DNA from: Streptomyces lucensis JCM 4490
Lineage (GTDB): Bacteria > Actinomycetota > Actinomycetes > Streptomycetales > Streptomycetaceae
Reading direction: 5' to 3'
DNA length: 64,000 bases
Assembly (NCBI RefSeq): GCF_014650035.1
Contig: NZ_BMUE01000003.1
Span: 558,001 to 622,000 of the forward strand
Shown: piece after piece, positions 9,412 through 17,910 of the stretch
Position numbering within the stretch: the first letter of the stretch is position 1
Layout of the letters: each line of letters opens with the position of its first letter
Made by a program: the position numbers and the translations under genes
Notes under the pieces: model-generated
What the model saw: the letters and a program-made list of their open reading frames with translations, nothing else
What the model was told of the DNA's origin: nothing
Database searches by the model: none

Positions 9412-9680
9412 GTGAGCCAGCCCTCCTGGCGCAGGCTGTCGAGGAAGGCGGGGACGGTGGCGGCCACCGGCGCGCCCGGGAAGCGCCCGGCCAGCTCGCC
9501 GACGATCCCGGGCACCGTCCGGGTGCCGTCGCACAGGCCGACGACCATGCCGGCGTGCCCCTTGAGGACGACCACGCGTTCCGGCATGACCAGCAGGTCG
9601 GTGCCGCGTACGGCGTCGTGCCGCAGCATCAGTGCCGGGGCGAGGGAGGGGCACCAGGGGTGGTCGGCCCCGGGCGTCAC
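9408..9680 (-). CDS. pqqD: PqqD, peptide chaperone of PQQ biosynthesis
   Basis: Encodes 90 residues, the normal PqqD size, starting P-G-A-D-H-P-W after a GTG. The sequence LMLRHDAVRG, VMPERVVVLKG and the acidic/GT-rich segment LCDGTRTVPGIVGELAGRF are typical of the winged-helix RRE fold that binds PqqA and delivers it to PqqE. It overlaps both neighbours by four bases (GTGA on each side), giving a tightly coupled pqqC-pqqD-pqqE block. Confidence 0.93.
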   Translation of the reverse strand: MTPGADHPWCPSLAPALMLRHDAVRGTDLLVMPERVVVLKGHAGMVVGLCDGTRTVPGIVGELAGRFPGAPVAATVPAFLDSLRQEGWLT

Positions 9681-10393
9681 GTCCGCTCCCCGGCGTGCTC
9701 CACGGCGTCGAGCAGACTCCACAGCACGTCGCACTTGAAGGAGAGCGCGGCCACGGCCCGGTCCTGGTCCTCGCGCGTGCGGGCCCACCGCAGGACGAGG
9801 TCCAGCGCCTCCGTGCTGTCGCGCCGGCCCTGGTCCACGCGGGTGCGGAAGTACGCCAGCCCGTCCGGCGCGATCCACGGGTAGTGGCGCTCGAACGCCT
9901 CGATGCGCACCCGCATCAGATCGGGGGCGGTCAGCTCGGTGAGCGAGGCGGCGACGGCCTCCAGCGGTGAGCGCAGGCGGCAGAAGTTGACGTAGCCCTC
10001 CACCGCGAGCCGCACGCCCGGCAGCACGGTCCGAGCCGACAGCAGGGTCCCGCGGTCCAGGCCGGCCGCCTCGCCGAGCCGCAGCCAGCGCTCGATGCCG
10101 CCCTCGCCCTCGTGGCGCCCGTCGTGGTCCTCGATCCGCCGCAGCCACGTGCGCCGCAGTCGCGGCGTGTCCAGCTTGGCTGTGATCAGCGCGTCCTTGA
10201 CGGGGATGTGCCGCTGGTAGTGGAAGCGGTTGGTGATCCAGCGGCGCACCTCGTCCGGGGTGAGAGTCCCCTGGTGCATACGGAGGTTGAAGGGATGGCG
10301 GTCGTGGTAGCGGCGCTCGCCCACCGCGCGCAGGCGGGCTTCGAACTCGGCGGGGCCGGCGGGGTCGGCCGGCGGGGCAAGTGTCGTGGTCAC
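9677..10393 (-). CDS. pqqC: PqqC, pyrroloquinoline-quinone synthase
   Basis: Encodes 238 residues of the haem-oxygenase-like PqqC family, the cofactor-free oxidase that performs the final ring closure and eight-electron oxidation to PQQ. Recognisable stretches are YHDRHPFNLRMHQG near the N-terminus, the FHYQRHIPVKDALI segment and the EGYVNFCR helix; several conserved His/Arg residues of the substrate pocket are visible. The start is GTG with only a weak ribosome site, so it may depend on the transcript coming from pqqA. A hairpin-forming palindrome separates it from pqqA. Confidence 0.95.
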   Translation of the reverse strand: MTTTLAPPADPAGPAEFEARLRAVGERRYHDRHPFNLRMHQGTLTPDEVRRWITNRFHYQRHIPVKDALITAKLDTPRLRRTWLRRIEDHDGRHEGEGGIERWLRLGEAAGLDRGTLLSARTVLPGVRLAVEGYVNFCRLRSPLEAVAASLTELTAPDLMRVRIEAFERHYPWIAPDGLAYFRTRVDQGRRDSTEALDLVLRWARTREDQDRAVAALSFKCDVLWSLLDAVEHAGERT

Positions 10394-10479
10394 GGCTCGG
10401 TCGCCACTTCCGTTCGGGTGCGGGTGGGGGCGGGCGCGGGACCCGGAGCGCCGGGGCCCGCGCGGTGCCGCCAGGCCTC

Positions 10480-10497
10480 TCTTTCGGATCCGAAAGA
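10480..10497. promoter_or_regulatory. 18-base perfect palindrome between pqqA and pqqC
   Basis: TCTTTCGGA followed directly by TCCGAAAGA, a perfect 9+9 palindrome, begins 5 bases downstream of the pqqA stop codon. In the transcript it can fold as a hairpin. The likely role is partial termination or mRNA protection, so that the peptide precursor PqqA is made in excess over the enzymes; a dimeric DNA-binding regulator is the alternative. Confidence 0.5.
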
Positions 10498-10502
10498 AAG
10501 CC

Positions 10503-10640
10503 CTAGCGGGCGGTGACGTAGTAGGCGGTGACCTCGAGCGCGGTGTCGACGACCACGTACCCGGGGGTCTGCCAGACGGTCCGGTCGGGTTCCTCCCCGG
10601 CGGTCGCGGGCTGCTCGATGTGCTCGCCGGCCTCGGTCAT
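10503..10640 (-). CDS. pqqA: PqqA, peptide precursor of PQQ
   Basis: A short gene of 45 codons with a strong ribosome site (AAGGAAGG, about 8 bases upstream of ATG). Near the C-terminus it carries the defining Glu-x3-Tyr motif as EVTAY (E36 and Y40), the two residues PqqE cross-links to build PQQ. The segment TPGYVVVDTALEVTAYY resembles actinobacterial PqqA peptides. It sits between the sugar dehydrogenase gene (58 bases upstream) and pqqC on the same strand. No other short frame in the area has this motif. Confidence 0.9.
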   Translation of the reverse strand: MTEAGEHIEQPATAGEEPDRTVWQTPGYVVVDTALEVTAYYVTAR

Positions 10641-10698
10641 GATGCGTACCTTCCTTTCGTTGATTCCGGGTTCGCCCCTCCGTGGCCCGGAGGGGGGC

Positions 10699-11844
10699 TC
10701 ACTTGATGGTCACGGTGAGGATGAGGTCCCTGCCGGGACCGCGGTCGCTGGTGCCCAGCCAGAGCCGGTCGGTGCCGGGAACCCTGGCCAGTGCCCGCAG
10801 CCGGCCGTAGGTGCCGTCGAAGTAGGACGTCGCCTCCCCGATGTCCTGGCCGGTGGAGTCGATCGGCAGCCGCCACAGCCGGTGGCCGCTCAGCGTCGAG
10901 GCGTAGACGACGTCGCGGACGACGGCGATCTGGGCGGGGACGCCTCCGTCGTCCGGGTTCCAGACGAATTTCGGGTTGGTCGTTCCCGGCTTCCCGCAGA
11001 CTCCCTCACAGGCCGGCCAGCCGTAATTTCCGCCGGGCTTGACGAGATTGAGTTCGTCCCAGGTGGTCAGGCCGATCTCGGTCTCCCACAGCCGGCCGCG
11101 GCGGTCCCAGGCCAGGCCCTGGGGATTGCGGTGACCGTAACTGTAGACGCGGTTGCCGAACGGGTTCCCGGGAGCGGCGGCCCCGCTCCTGGTGATCCGC
11201 AGGATCTTGCCGTTCAGTGACTTCCTGTCCTGGGCCAGTTTCGACCGCCGGGCGTCGCCCGTGGTGACGTAGAGGTATCCGTCGGGGCCGAAGGCGATCT
11301 TGCCGCCGTTGAGCTGCGTGTCCCTGACGATCCCGGTCAGGACGGGGGTGTAGCCGCTCAGCGAGGTGCCGTCGAAGCGCATCTTGACCACGCGGTTGTC
11401 GCCGGCGGTGGTCTCCATGAAGAAGACGTCCTTGTCCGTCGTCCCGTTCCAGGTGGGGGACGCGGCGACGCCCAGCAGACCGCCCTTGTCCTGCGTCGCC
11501 TGGTGCCACACCGCGTTCGGCACCGTCCCGACCCGCTTCTTGGTCCCGTTCAGGCCGACCTTCCAGACGACGGCGGTGCCGCGTTCGGTGACCAGCGCCG
11601 CCTTGCCACCGGGGAGGAACCCGATGCCCCAGGGGGTCGTCAGCCTGTCCGTGAGGGTCCGGGCGGCTGACGGCGTGCCGCCCGCGAAGGGCGCTCCGGC
11701 GCCGAGTGCGCGGGGGGCGTTCCGGGGCGCCGAGGCCGCGGCGGGCGGCTGGAGGACGCCGGCGGCCAGTACGGCGCCGGCGGCGGTGAGCGCGGCCAGG
11801 CCCGGACGGATCCGGTGCAGCGCCGAACGCGCCAAGCGAGACAT
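10699..11844 (-). CDS. Secreted PQQ-dependent sugar (glucose/sorbosone-type) dehydrogenase
   Basis: Encodes 381 residues beginning MSRLARS, with a clear signal peptide (hydrophobic stretch ending PPAAASA). The mature part is a soluble-glucose-dehydrogenase-type six-bladed beta-propeller. Visible signatures are TPWGIGFLPGG, LVTERG, KGGLLGVAASP, GGKIAFGPDGYLYVTTGD, the SYGHRNPQGLAWD segment with the catalytic-type His, and the GGNYGWP turn. ATG at 11844 is chosen because GAAGGAAAGG precedes it; the frame stays open upstream but without signal-peptide sense. Its place directly ahead of pqqA suggests the cell makes PQQ for this exported enzyme. The substrate cannot be stated. Confidence 0.88.
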   Translation of the reverse strand: MSRLARSALHRIRPGLAALTAAGAVLAAGVLQPPAAASAPRNAPRALGAGAPFAGGTPSAARTLTDRLTTPWGIGFLPGGKAALVTERGTAVVWKVGLNGTKKRVGTVPNAVWHQATQDKGGLLGVAASPTWNGTTDKDVFFMETTAGDNRVVKMRFDGTSLSGYTPVLTGIVRDTQLNGGKIAFGPDGYLYVTTGDARRSKLAQDRKSLNGKILRITRSGAAAPGNPFGNRVYSYGHRNPQGLAWDRRGRLWETEIGLTTWDELNLVKPGGNYGWPACEGVCGKPGTTNPKFVWNPDDGGVPAQIAVVRDVVYASTLSGHRLWRLPIDSTGQDIGEATSYFDGTYGRLRALARVPGTDRLWLGTSDRGPGRDLILTVTIK

Positions 11845-12048
11845 GGTGATGCCTTTCCTTCGTGGGCCGCGACCGCGCGCATCCGGACGGGAATGACGCG
11901 GCCGACTGCGATTCGGGAGTGATGCTCGTCGCTGCGCTGCATTGCACGGGGAGCGGCGGGATCCGGAGCGCGGCCGTGAATTCTTCCCGGAGTATTCGGC
12001 CGCCTCGGCATCATTGCACCGGAATGCCTTCATCCTGCTGAATGACCG

Positions 12049-13557
12049 TTACCTCTCCCGGGTGATGGTCTCCTTCACGGGCGAATCGTCCTGGCCGGGA
12101 CACGGGGGCTGGACCGGGGTGGGGGGCTCGGCGGTGGCACGGGCATCGGCCGGCGCGGGGGCGCTCGCCGGGGGCGGGGTCACGCACGGGGGTGGGGCGG
12201 CGGGGGAATCCGGCCTGGAGGAGTCGCTCGTGTTCCGCGTGTCGATGCAGTCGACGAACCTGACGAAGCCGGCCGGCCGGACGCCGTCGGCGATCAGGAA
12301 GTCGCGCGCCGTGTGGCTGCGCAGCAGGCACATGTCGTAGCGGGCGACGGACGGGAGGGTGCCACGCGAGGAGGGCGACCGGTAGGTGTGGTGGCCCACC
12401 AGCTGGCAGGAGTCGTAGCGGATCAGCGGCCCCCTGGGCCCCACCGTGTAGCGGTGCGGGCGGACGTCGGCGGAGAAGTCCTTGTGGGCGAAGCCGGTGT
12501 CGTCGCAGTCGCTGAAGTGGACCGTACCGCCGTTCCATGTGCAGTCGATGACCACCACGTCGGGGTCGCGCACCTCGAAGCGGATGTCCTGGGCGTGGAA
12601 GCGCTGCACCGAGTCGTGATGCTGGGGTACGGGAAAGCGGAAGAACGTGCTGGTGGTGCCGTACTCCGGGGTGCTCCGCGGGCGGCGGCCGGTGATGATG
12701 TACGAGCCGCCCCGGCAGGTGATCGATCCTCCGTAGGGGAACTCCAGGAAGTTGCCCCACTCGTACTCGACCTTCATGTCGGTGAACCAGTAGTTGAGGA
12801 ACTGGTCCTGGTCGTTCGGCTCGGTCTGCCCGCCGCCCGTCATCCCCGAGTAGAGGAACGCCCGCCGGTAGCTCCCGCCCACCCGGCATGCCTCCCACCG
12901 CATCTCCGAGTTGGTGTCCGTGCCGTCCAGGGCGAGGCCGTACTCCCACTCCCCCATCCACTCGCACTCCGAGAACCGGTAGTCCTGCGCTTGTCCGGTC
13001 GAGTACGAGCGGAAGAAGGAGGCGCCCGGCGTGGCCGAGCGGAACTGCATGCGTTCGAAGGAGATGTTGGACCAGGCGTCCTGGTTGCGGCACAGGTACG
13101 AGTCCGGTCCGGTCTCCGGGCGGAAGACGAGGCTCGTCATGCGTTTGCCCGTGCCGCAGAAGCGCAGCCCGCTCGCGGGGCGCGGCGGGGCGGTGCCGTT
13201 CAGCAGGGCGTGCGGCCGGGTGATGAGGTAGTCGCCGGCGGGGATCTCGACCACCACGCGGCCGACCCCCGAGGAGACGTGGGCCGCGGCGAACGAGTAG
13301 GCGGCCTCGAAGGCTTCGGTGTCGTCGGTCCGCCCGTCCCCCCTCGCCCCGAGGTCGCGCACGTTCAGCATCCCCGTGTGCGGGTCCGGTGGACGCGCGG
13401 CCCCTGCGCGCCGGTCCGGTGGACGCGCGCGTTCGGGGCGGGTGCCGACGGCGGACGCGCCGGAGGCGGACAGGGCCGTCGCGGCGAGCACGGTCGCCCC
13501 GCCACGCAGAAGACTCCGGCGTCCGACACGGGAGATTCCGTCACCCCATCCTGTCAT
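12049..13557 (-). CDS. Tat-exported parallel beta-helix (pectate-lyase-like) protein
   Basis: Encodes 502 residues. The N-terminus has a twin-arginine signal (GRRSLLRGG plus an Ala-rich core). After it comes NVRDLGARGDGRTDDTEAF, the hallmark opening of pectate-lyase-3/GH28-type beta-helix enzymes, then many short strands with Asp/Cys-rich turns. The last 60 residues are Pro/Ala-rich and look disordered or wall-spanning. ATG at 13557 follows GAAGG; a TTG five codons earlier is possible. It diverges from the CDP-alcohol phosphatidyltransferase gene with only 38 bases between them. Next to an exopolysaccharide locus it may be a depolymerising or modifying enzyme of that polymer; the activity is not predictable. 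Confidence 0.75.
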   Translation of the reverse strand: MTGWGDGISRVGRRSLLRGGATVLAATALSASGASAVGTRPERARPPDRRAGAARPPDPHTGMLNVRDLGARGDGRTDDTEAFEAAYSFAAAHVSSGVGRVVVEIPAGDYLITRPHALLNGTAPPRPASGLRFCGTGKRMTSLVFRPETGPDSYLCRNQDAWSNISFERMQFRSATPGASFFRSYSTGQAQDYRFSECEWMGEWEYGLALDGTDTNSEMRWEACRVGGSYRRAFLYSGMTGGGQTEPNDQDQFLNYWFTDMKVEYEWGNFLEFPYGGSITCRGGSYIITGRRPRSTPEYGTTSTFFRFPVPQHHDSVQRFHAQDIRFEVRDPDVVVIDCTWNGGTVHFSDCDDTGFAHKDFSADVRPHRYTVGPRGPLIRYDSCQLVGHHTYRSPSSRGTLPSVARYDMCLLRSHTARDFLIADGVRPAGFVRFVDCIDTRNTSDSSRPDSPAAPPPCVTPPPASAPAPADARATAEPPTPVQPPCPGQDDSPVKETITRER

Positions 13558-13595
13558 AATGCCTTCTTTCAACCCTTTGTCCGAGAAGGAGGAAA

Positions 13596-14297
13596 ATGAC
13601 CGAGTTCTCCACCACCCTCAGGCAGTTGGCGGCGGCGCAGAAACCCGCGAAGGGGGTGTCGGCCTACACCCTGTTCGTGAACCGCCCGGCCGGCCGCGTA
13701 CTGGCCGCGGTGGCCTACCGGATCGGGGCGACACCCAACCAACTGACCGTGCTGGGAGCGCTGTTCACCCTCCCGGCACTGGCCACCGTGGCTCTGGTGC
13801 CGCCCGGCCGGCTGATGGCGGTCTGTGTGTGCGCTGCCCTGGCCGTGGGGTTCGCCCTGGACTCGGCGGACGGTCAGCTCGCGCGCGGTCAGCGCTCGGG
13901 CAGCCCGTCCGGCGAATGGCTCGACCACGTGCTGGACTGCGTCAAGCTCGCCACCCTGCACCTGGTGGTGCTGGTGGCGTTCTACCGGTTCTTCGCACTG
14001 CCCAGCCCCGTCTTCCTGCTGGCGCCGATGGTCTTCGAGGTCGCGGCCGTGGTGATCTTCTTCGCCGGGATCCTGACGGAGAAGCTGCGGCGGCGGACGA
14101 CGGCCGCAGCGCCGGCGGGATCGGCCCCGGCGCTGCGGTCCGTGGTCCTCCTGCCGGTGGACTACGGCGTGATCTGTCTCAGCTTCCTATTTCTGGGAAG
14201 CCAGCAGCTGTTCCTCGTCCTCTACTGCGCGCTGCTGCTGGCCCACGTGCTGTTCATGGCCGCCTTCCTGGTCAAGTGGTTCCGCGAGCTGCGCTGA
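13596..14297 (+). CDS. CDP-alcohol phosphatidyltransferase family protein
   Basis: A membrane protein of 233 residues with about six hydrophobic segments. It carries the family motif D-x2-D-G-x2-A-R-x8-9-G-x3-D-x3-D, here DSADGQLAR followed by GEWLDHVLD, so the metal-binding aspartates are intact. Such enzymes transfer a phospho-group from a CDP-activated lipid or alcohol onto a hydroxyl acceptor. AAGGAGG precedes the ATG. Its 3' end overlaps the oppositely directed nucleotidyltransferase gene by 111 bases. With that enzyme it could attach or transfer a phospho-polyol to the polysaccharide or a lipid; this is inferred from context. Confidence 0.85.
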   Translation: MTEFSTTLRQLAAAQKPAKGVSAYTLFVNRPAGRVLAAVAYRIGATPNQLTVLGALFTLPALATVALVPPGRLMAVCVCAALAVGFALDSADGQLARGQRSGSPSGEWLDHVLDCVKLATLHLVVLVAFYRFFALPSPVFLLAPMVFEVAAVVIFFAGILTEKLRRRTTAAAPAGSAPALRSVVLLPVDYGVICLSFLFLGSQQLFLVLYCALLLAHVLFMAAFLVKWFRELR

Positions 14298-14735
14298 GCG
14301 GGCCCGCGGCGGCTCGGGCCGCGCGAGCAGTTCCAGGGCGCCACGCAGGAGCGTGCTGGAAGTGTGCCTGGTGTAGGGGAAGTAGACGACCTCGACGCCG
14401 ACCCGCGCGAAACGGCGTTCGAGCGCCAGCCACTTGGGCGTGCCGCGCCAGTCGTCACCCTTGAAGATGACGTCGAAGCCGACCTGCCGCCACGTCTCCA
14501 GCTTGTCCTCCGCCGACTCGACGACGGCCTCGTCGACGCAGCGGAGGCCGCGGACGATCTCCAGGCGCTCCTCGAGCGGGACGACGGGCCGCCTGCCCTT
14601 GAGGCGCACGGTCAGTTCGTCGGAGGTGACGCCGGCGACGAGTCGGTCACAGCGCCGGCGCGCCTCACGCAGGATGTTCAGGTGCCCGACGTGGAACAGG
14701 TCGTAGACGCCGGGAGCGTATCCGGTGCGGGTCAC
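14187..14735 (-). CDS. TagD/RfaE-like nucleotidyltransferase (glycerol-3-phosphate cytidylyltransferase-like)
   Basis: Encodes 182 residues. The cytidylyltransferase signature is plain: GVYDLFHVGHLN near the N-terminus (HxGH), a KGDDWRG segment mid-protein and TRHTSSTLLRG in place of RTxGISTT. TagD enzymes are usually 130-150 residues; the extra 45 residues here are Gln/Glu-rich and are encoded antisense to the CDP-alcohol phosphatidyltransferase gene. The GTG start overlaps the upstream stop in a GTGA, so it is the last gene of the minus-strand exopolysaccharide operon. Expected product: a CDP-activated alcohol such as CDP-glycerol; the true substrate is open. Confidence 0.8.
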   Translation of the reverse strand: MTRTGYAPGVYDLFHVGHLNILREARRRCDRLVAGVTSDELTVRLKGRRPVVPLEERLEIVRGLRCVDEAVVESAEDKLETWRQVGFDVIFKGDDWRGTPKWLALERRFARVGVEVVYFPYTRHTSSTLLRGALELLARPEPPRARSAQLAEPLDQEGGHEQHVGQQQRAVEDEEQLLASQK

Positions 14736-16285
14736 GTCCGCGCACCACCCTTCTGCCGGACCGCCTTCGCGGGTACGGCGACGGTCACCGGGGCGGACCT
14801 AGGCGAGGTGTTCGTCCCGTCCGTCACCTCGATCGTGTAGACGTGGCGCGTACCGGCGCGCACGACGTCGGTGTAGCTCATCCGCGGGCGGTTCCAGGGG
14901 GTGGACGCCGCCTTCTGCCGCGAGACCAGCCGCCCGTCGCGGTAGAGACGGTACGTCAGCGACGCGTCGTCCCGGTCCCAGGCGGCCCGCCAGCGCAGGA
15001 CGACCTTCCCGCGGCCCGCGGCGGAGGGCAGGAGGGCGGGGGCCTTCGGCGCTCCGGTGTCGGGACCGCCGGCGAAGCGGGTCAGACCCTGTTGCGGCTT
15101 GCCGTTGACCTTCGTGAACTCGCCGCCCACCCAGAGCACTCCGCGCGCGACGGTGAGCGCGCGGGGCCCGATCTGCTCGCCGGCCCCCTCGTCGGTGTCG
15201 GGGAACCAGTGCAGGATGGTGCGGTTGCCCGGCGACTGGGCCAGCAGGTGCTGCCGGTCGCCGCCGCGCTGCTCCGGGAACCCGCCGGGTGTCCTGCCGC
15301 AGTCGTGTGCGTGCGAGGCGCTGTAGAGGACGCCCTCGTAGGGCAGGACCGCCTGGGTGGCGCCGAGGCAGGTGTCCTTCCACGCCATGGTGTCGTCTTC
15401 GAGGCGGCCCGCGACACGGCCGTCGAAGACGCCCCGGCCGTGGCCTTCGGCGCCGACGTAGAAGCGGGTGCCGTCGTGCGCGATCGACTTCACCACCGAA
15501 CGGGGCGGCAGCCAGCCCGGGTAGGAGTGCGCGGTCGCGCCGGTGGTGGAGCTGAGCGCGACGAGCGCGTGGGCCCGGTGGCCGTTGACCGACTCGAAGT
15601 CGCCTCCGGCGTACACCTTCGCACGGGAGGGCACCGCCGACAGGGCGCGCACGGGCGCGTCGAGGTCCGCCCGGAAGGGCAGCAGTGAGCCGTCGGGGGC
15701 GAAGGCGGCGATCCGCTTCCTGGCGCGGCCGCCGGCCCTGGTGAAGTCGCCTCCCAGGTACACCGCCCGGTCCGTGGCGTCGATCGCCCGGACGGTGGCG
15801 GTCACCGACGGCCGGAAGGCCTTGCGCACGGTGCAGTCGGCCGTGTTCAGTGCGGCGGCGTTGGCCACCCTGACGGCTCCGGCACGACTGAAGGAGCCGC
15901 CCACGTACAGGATCTTGCCGTCGCGGGAGGCGTGGAGCGCGCGTACGGTTCCGGCGCCGCCGGTGAAGGACGGGGCGCAGGGCAGCAGGGCGCCGGTCAC
16001 GGCGTCGAACGCGGCGAAGTTGCGGCGCGGGACGCTCCGTTCACCGGGTGCGGCGCCCGGCGGCCGTACCGAGCCGAAGGTGCCGGCGACGTAGACGACG
16101 CCGTTCGCGGGGGCGAGTGCCCAGACGATGCCGTCCGTCTGCCACGTGGCCCTCGGGTCGGCCGTGAAGGACGTCCCGGGCGCCGTGCCGGCGGCCGTGG
16201 CGAGGGAGGCGTTGAGCAGGGCGGCGGAGCTAAGGACGGCGGCGACAGCCGTGGCCGCCGCCTTCGTTGGCGTTCTCAGGCGCAA
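14732..16285 (-). CDS. Secreted beta-propeller (delta-60-repeat-like) protein with C-terminal FnIII-like domain
   Basis: About 517 residues from a TTG at 16285, chosen because it places an Arg-start signal peptide at the N-terminus (RLRTPTKAAATA, then a hydrophobic core ending LATAAG). The body repeats the pattern VYVAGTF / ILYVGGSFSRAGAV / VYLGGDFTRAGG / VYAGGDFESVNG / LWVGGEFTKVNG, one per propeller blade. The last 100 residues (KVVLRWRAAWDRDDASLTYRL onward, in shorter pieces) read as a fibronectin type III fold. It lies inside the exopolysaccharide operon, so it may bind or anchor the polymer. The start codon is uncertain. Confidence 0.65.
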   Translation of the reverse strand: MRLRTPTKAAATAVAAVLSSAALLNASLATAAGTAPGTSFTADPRATWQTDGIVWALAPANGVVYVAGTFGSVRPPGAAPGERSVPRRNFAAFDAVTGALLPCAPSFTGGAGTVRALHASRDGKILYVGGSFSRAGAVRVANAAALNTADCTVRKAFRPSVTATVRAIDATDRAVYLGGDFTRAGGRARKRIAAFAPDGSLLPFRADLDAPVRALSAVPSRAKVYAGGDFESVNGHRAHALVALSSTTGATAHSYPGWLPPRSVVKSIAHDGTRFYVGAEGHGRGVFDGRVAGRLEDDTMAWKDTCLGATQAVLPYEGVLYSASHAHDCGRTPGGFPEQRGGDRQHLLAQSPGNRTILHWFPDTDEGAGEQIGPRALTVARGVLWVGGEFTKVNGKPQQGLTRFAGGPDTGAPKAPALLPSAAGRGKVVLRWRAAWDRDDASLTYRLYRDGRLVSRQKAASTPWNRPRMSYTDVVRAGTRHVYTIEVTDGTNTSPRSAPVTVAVPAKAVRQKGGART

Positions 16286-16368
16286 GGGACACCCCGGTTG
16301 GCAGTGGTGTGGGGCGGCGCGCGGGAATGGCGCGGGGCTTTCAGCCCGGGGGTTGCGACCTCCCTGGG

Positions 16369-17910
16369 TCATGCGGCGCGACGGCGCAGCACTCCGACCA
16401 GCTCGCTCACTCCCAGCGACCTCCGATACCACCACAAACTAGTTCCAAGTACGCACGATCCGAAGGTCATCGCGACGGCGAGTCCTGACGTGCTGTCGCC
16501 TTCCAGCATCCGGGCGGCTCCCAGCACCACGGCGACGGCCAGTGCGGTGCCGAGGGCGGTGGTGTAGCCGCGGTCGACGGTCGTGAAGCCGAGGCGCGCG
16601 CGGATCAGCAGGGCGGCGGAGACGTTCTCCACGACGATGGCCGCGCCCCAGGACACGGCCGCGCCGAGAACGCCCCACGCCGGTACGGCGAGCACGCCGA
16701 CCGTCAGCTGGACCGTGAACGCCGTCGCGGTGACGGCCAGGTGCCAGGAGCTCTTGCCCGCCATGAGGAGCACGGTCTGCGCGTTGCCGACCGCCACGTT
16801 GATCATCGCGGCCGCACAGAGCACGACCAGCGCGGGCGCGCCGCGCACGAACTCCGGGCCGAACACCGACAGCACGGTCCGGGGGAAGCCCGCGACGAGG
16901 AGGAACAGCGGCCACGAGAAGAGCACGATCCAGCAGGTCGAGACGTGGTGCAGGCGGCGCGCCCCGGTGGTCTCCTCCATGGCGAGCAGCCGGCTGATCT
17001 GGGGCGCCACGGCGAGCCGGACGGCGAGCTGGAGCAGGGTGCCCGCGGTGACGACACGGCCGATGGCGGTGTAGACGCCCGCCTCGGTGCTGGTGGCCAG
17101 GGCCGACAGCAGGATGACGCCGACCCAGACGGCACTGATGTCGAAGACGGAGGAGATCGCTCGGGGTGCCGCGAATCCCCAGAAGGTGCGCCAGGGCACG
17201 TCCTTCCACCCGGCGGGGTGCGCGGTGCCGCGGACGGCACGGCAGCGGCGCAGGGCCAGCCAGGCGGCGACGGTTCCGCACAGCGTGGGCAGCAGCCAGG
17301 CGGCGGCCAGGGGCAGCATGCCGGGCGCGTAGTACGCCACGGGCAGCGCGATCAGTACGCGCAGCACCGGTTTGCCGATCTGCTCCACACCGACGAACGG
17401 CACCACCGTGCCGTGGCCCTGGGTGGCGCCGAGGAGGACCAGCCCCACGGTGGCCGGCGGCAGGAACACGCCGAAGAGCCGGACCAGGGTGATGGCGTCG
17501 GCCTGCCCGAGGTGGGGCAGGAGCGTGGTCGCCACTTGCGGGAAGAGCAGCAGGGGCAGGGCGGCCGCGGTGCCGGCCACGGCGGCCGGCAGCACGGCGG
17601 CCCGCAGCAGGGCGCCCACCGAGTGGCCGCCGCCCACGGCGAGGTCGCGCGAGACGAAGCGGACGAGTCCGGTGTCGGCGCCCAGCTTGCAGGTGTGGCC
17701 GAGGATGGTGAACAGCGCGACCCCCGTGAAGACCGCGCCGGCGCCTTGCGCTCCGACGGCCCGGGTGATGAGGCCGACGAGGAGGAAGGCGAAGACGGCG
17801 TTGACCGCGGAGCCCGCCATGCCGAACCATCCGCCGCGTGCGGCGGCGGCCACCCCGCCGGGTGCGGTGGTCCCGGCGGGCGCGGGCGCGGCCGTTTCCC
17901 GGGCGGTCAC
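16369..17910 (-). CDS. Polysaccharide flippase (MATE/MVF, Wzx-like)
   Basis: A protein of 513 residues with about 12-14 membrane segments, typical of oligosaccharide flippases (opening GGWFGMAGSAVNAVFAFLLVGLITRA, in family form, then GAGAVFTGVALFTILGHTCKLG). It should move lipid-linked repeat units across the membrane. The GTG start overlaps the stop of the Wzz-like gene in a GTGA. The 83 bases to the next gene show no clear promoter, so the operon probably continues. Confidence 0.85.
   Translation of the reverse strand: MTARETAAPAPAGTTAPGGVAAAARGGWFGMAGSAVNAVFAFLLVGLITRAVGAQGAGAVFTGVALFTILGHTCKLGADTGLVRFVSRDLAVGGGHSVGALLRAAVLPAAVAGTAAALPLLLFPQVATTLLPHLGQADAITLVRLFGVFLPPATVGLVLLGATQGHGTVVPFVGVEQIGKPVLRVLIALPVAYYAPGMLPLAAAWLLPTLCGTVAAWLALRRCRAVRGTAHPAGWKDVPWRTFWGFAAPRAISSVFDISAVWVGVILLSALATSTEAGVYTAIGRVVTAGTLLQLAVRLAVAPQISRLLAMEETTGARRLHHVSTCWIVLFSWPLFLLVAGFPRTVLSVFGPEFVRGAPALVVLCAAAMINVAVGNAQTVLLMAGKSSWHLAVTATAFTVQLTVGVLAVPAWGVLGAAVSWGAAIVVENVSAALLIRARLGFTTVDRGYTTALGTALAVAVVLGAARMLEGDSTSGLAVAMTFGSCVLGTSLWWYRRSLGVSELVGVLRRRAA

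Noticed and set aside
11845..12033. An N-terminal extension of the sugar dehydrogenase
   Set aside because: The downstream ATG has a strong ribosome site and begins a proper signal peptide; the extension would bury it.
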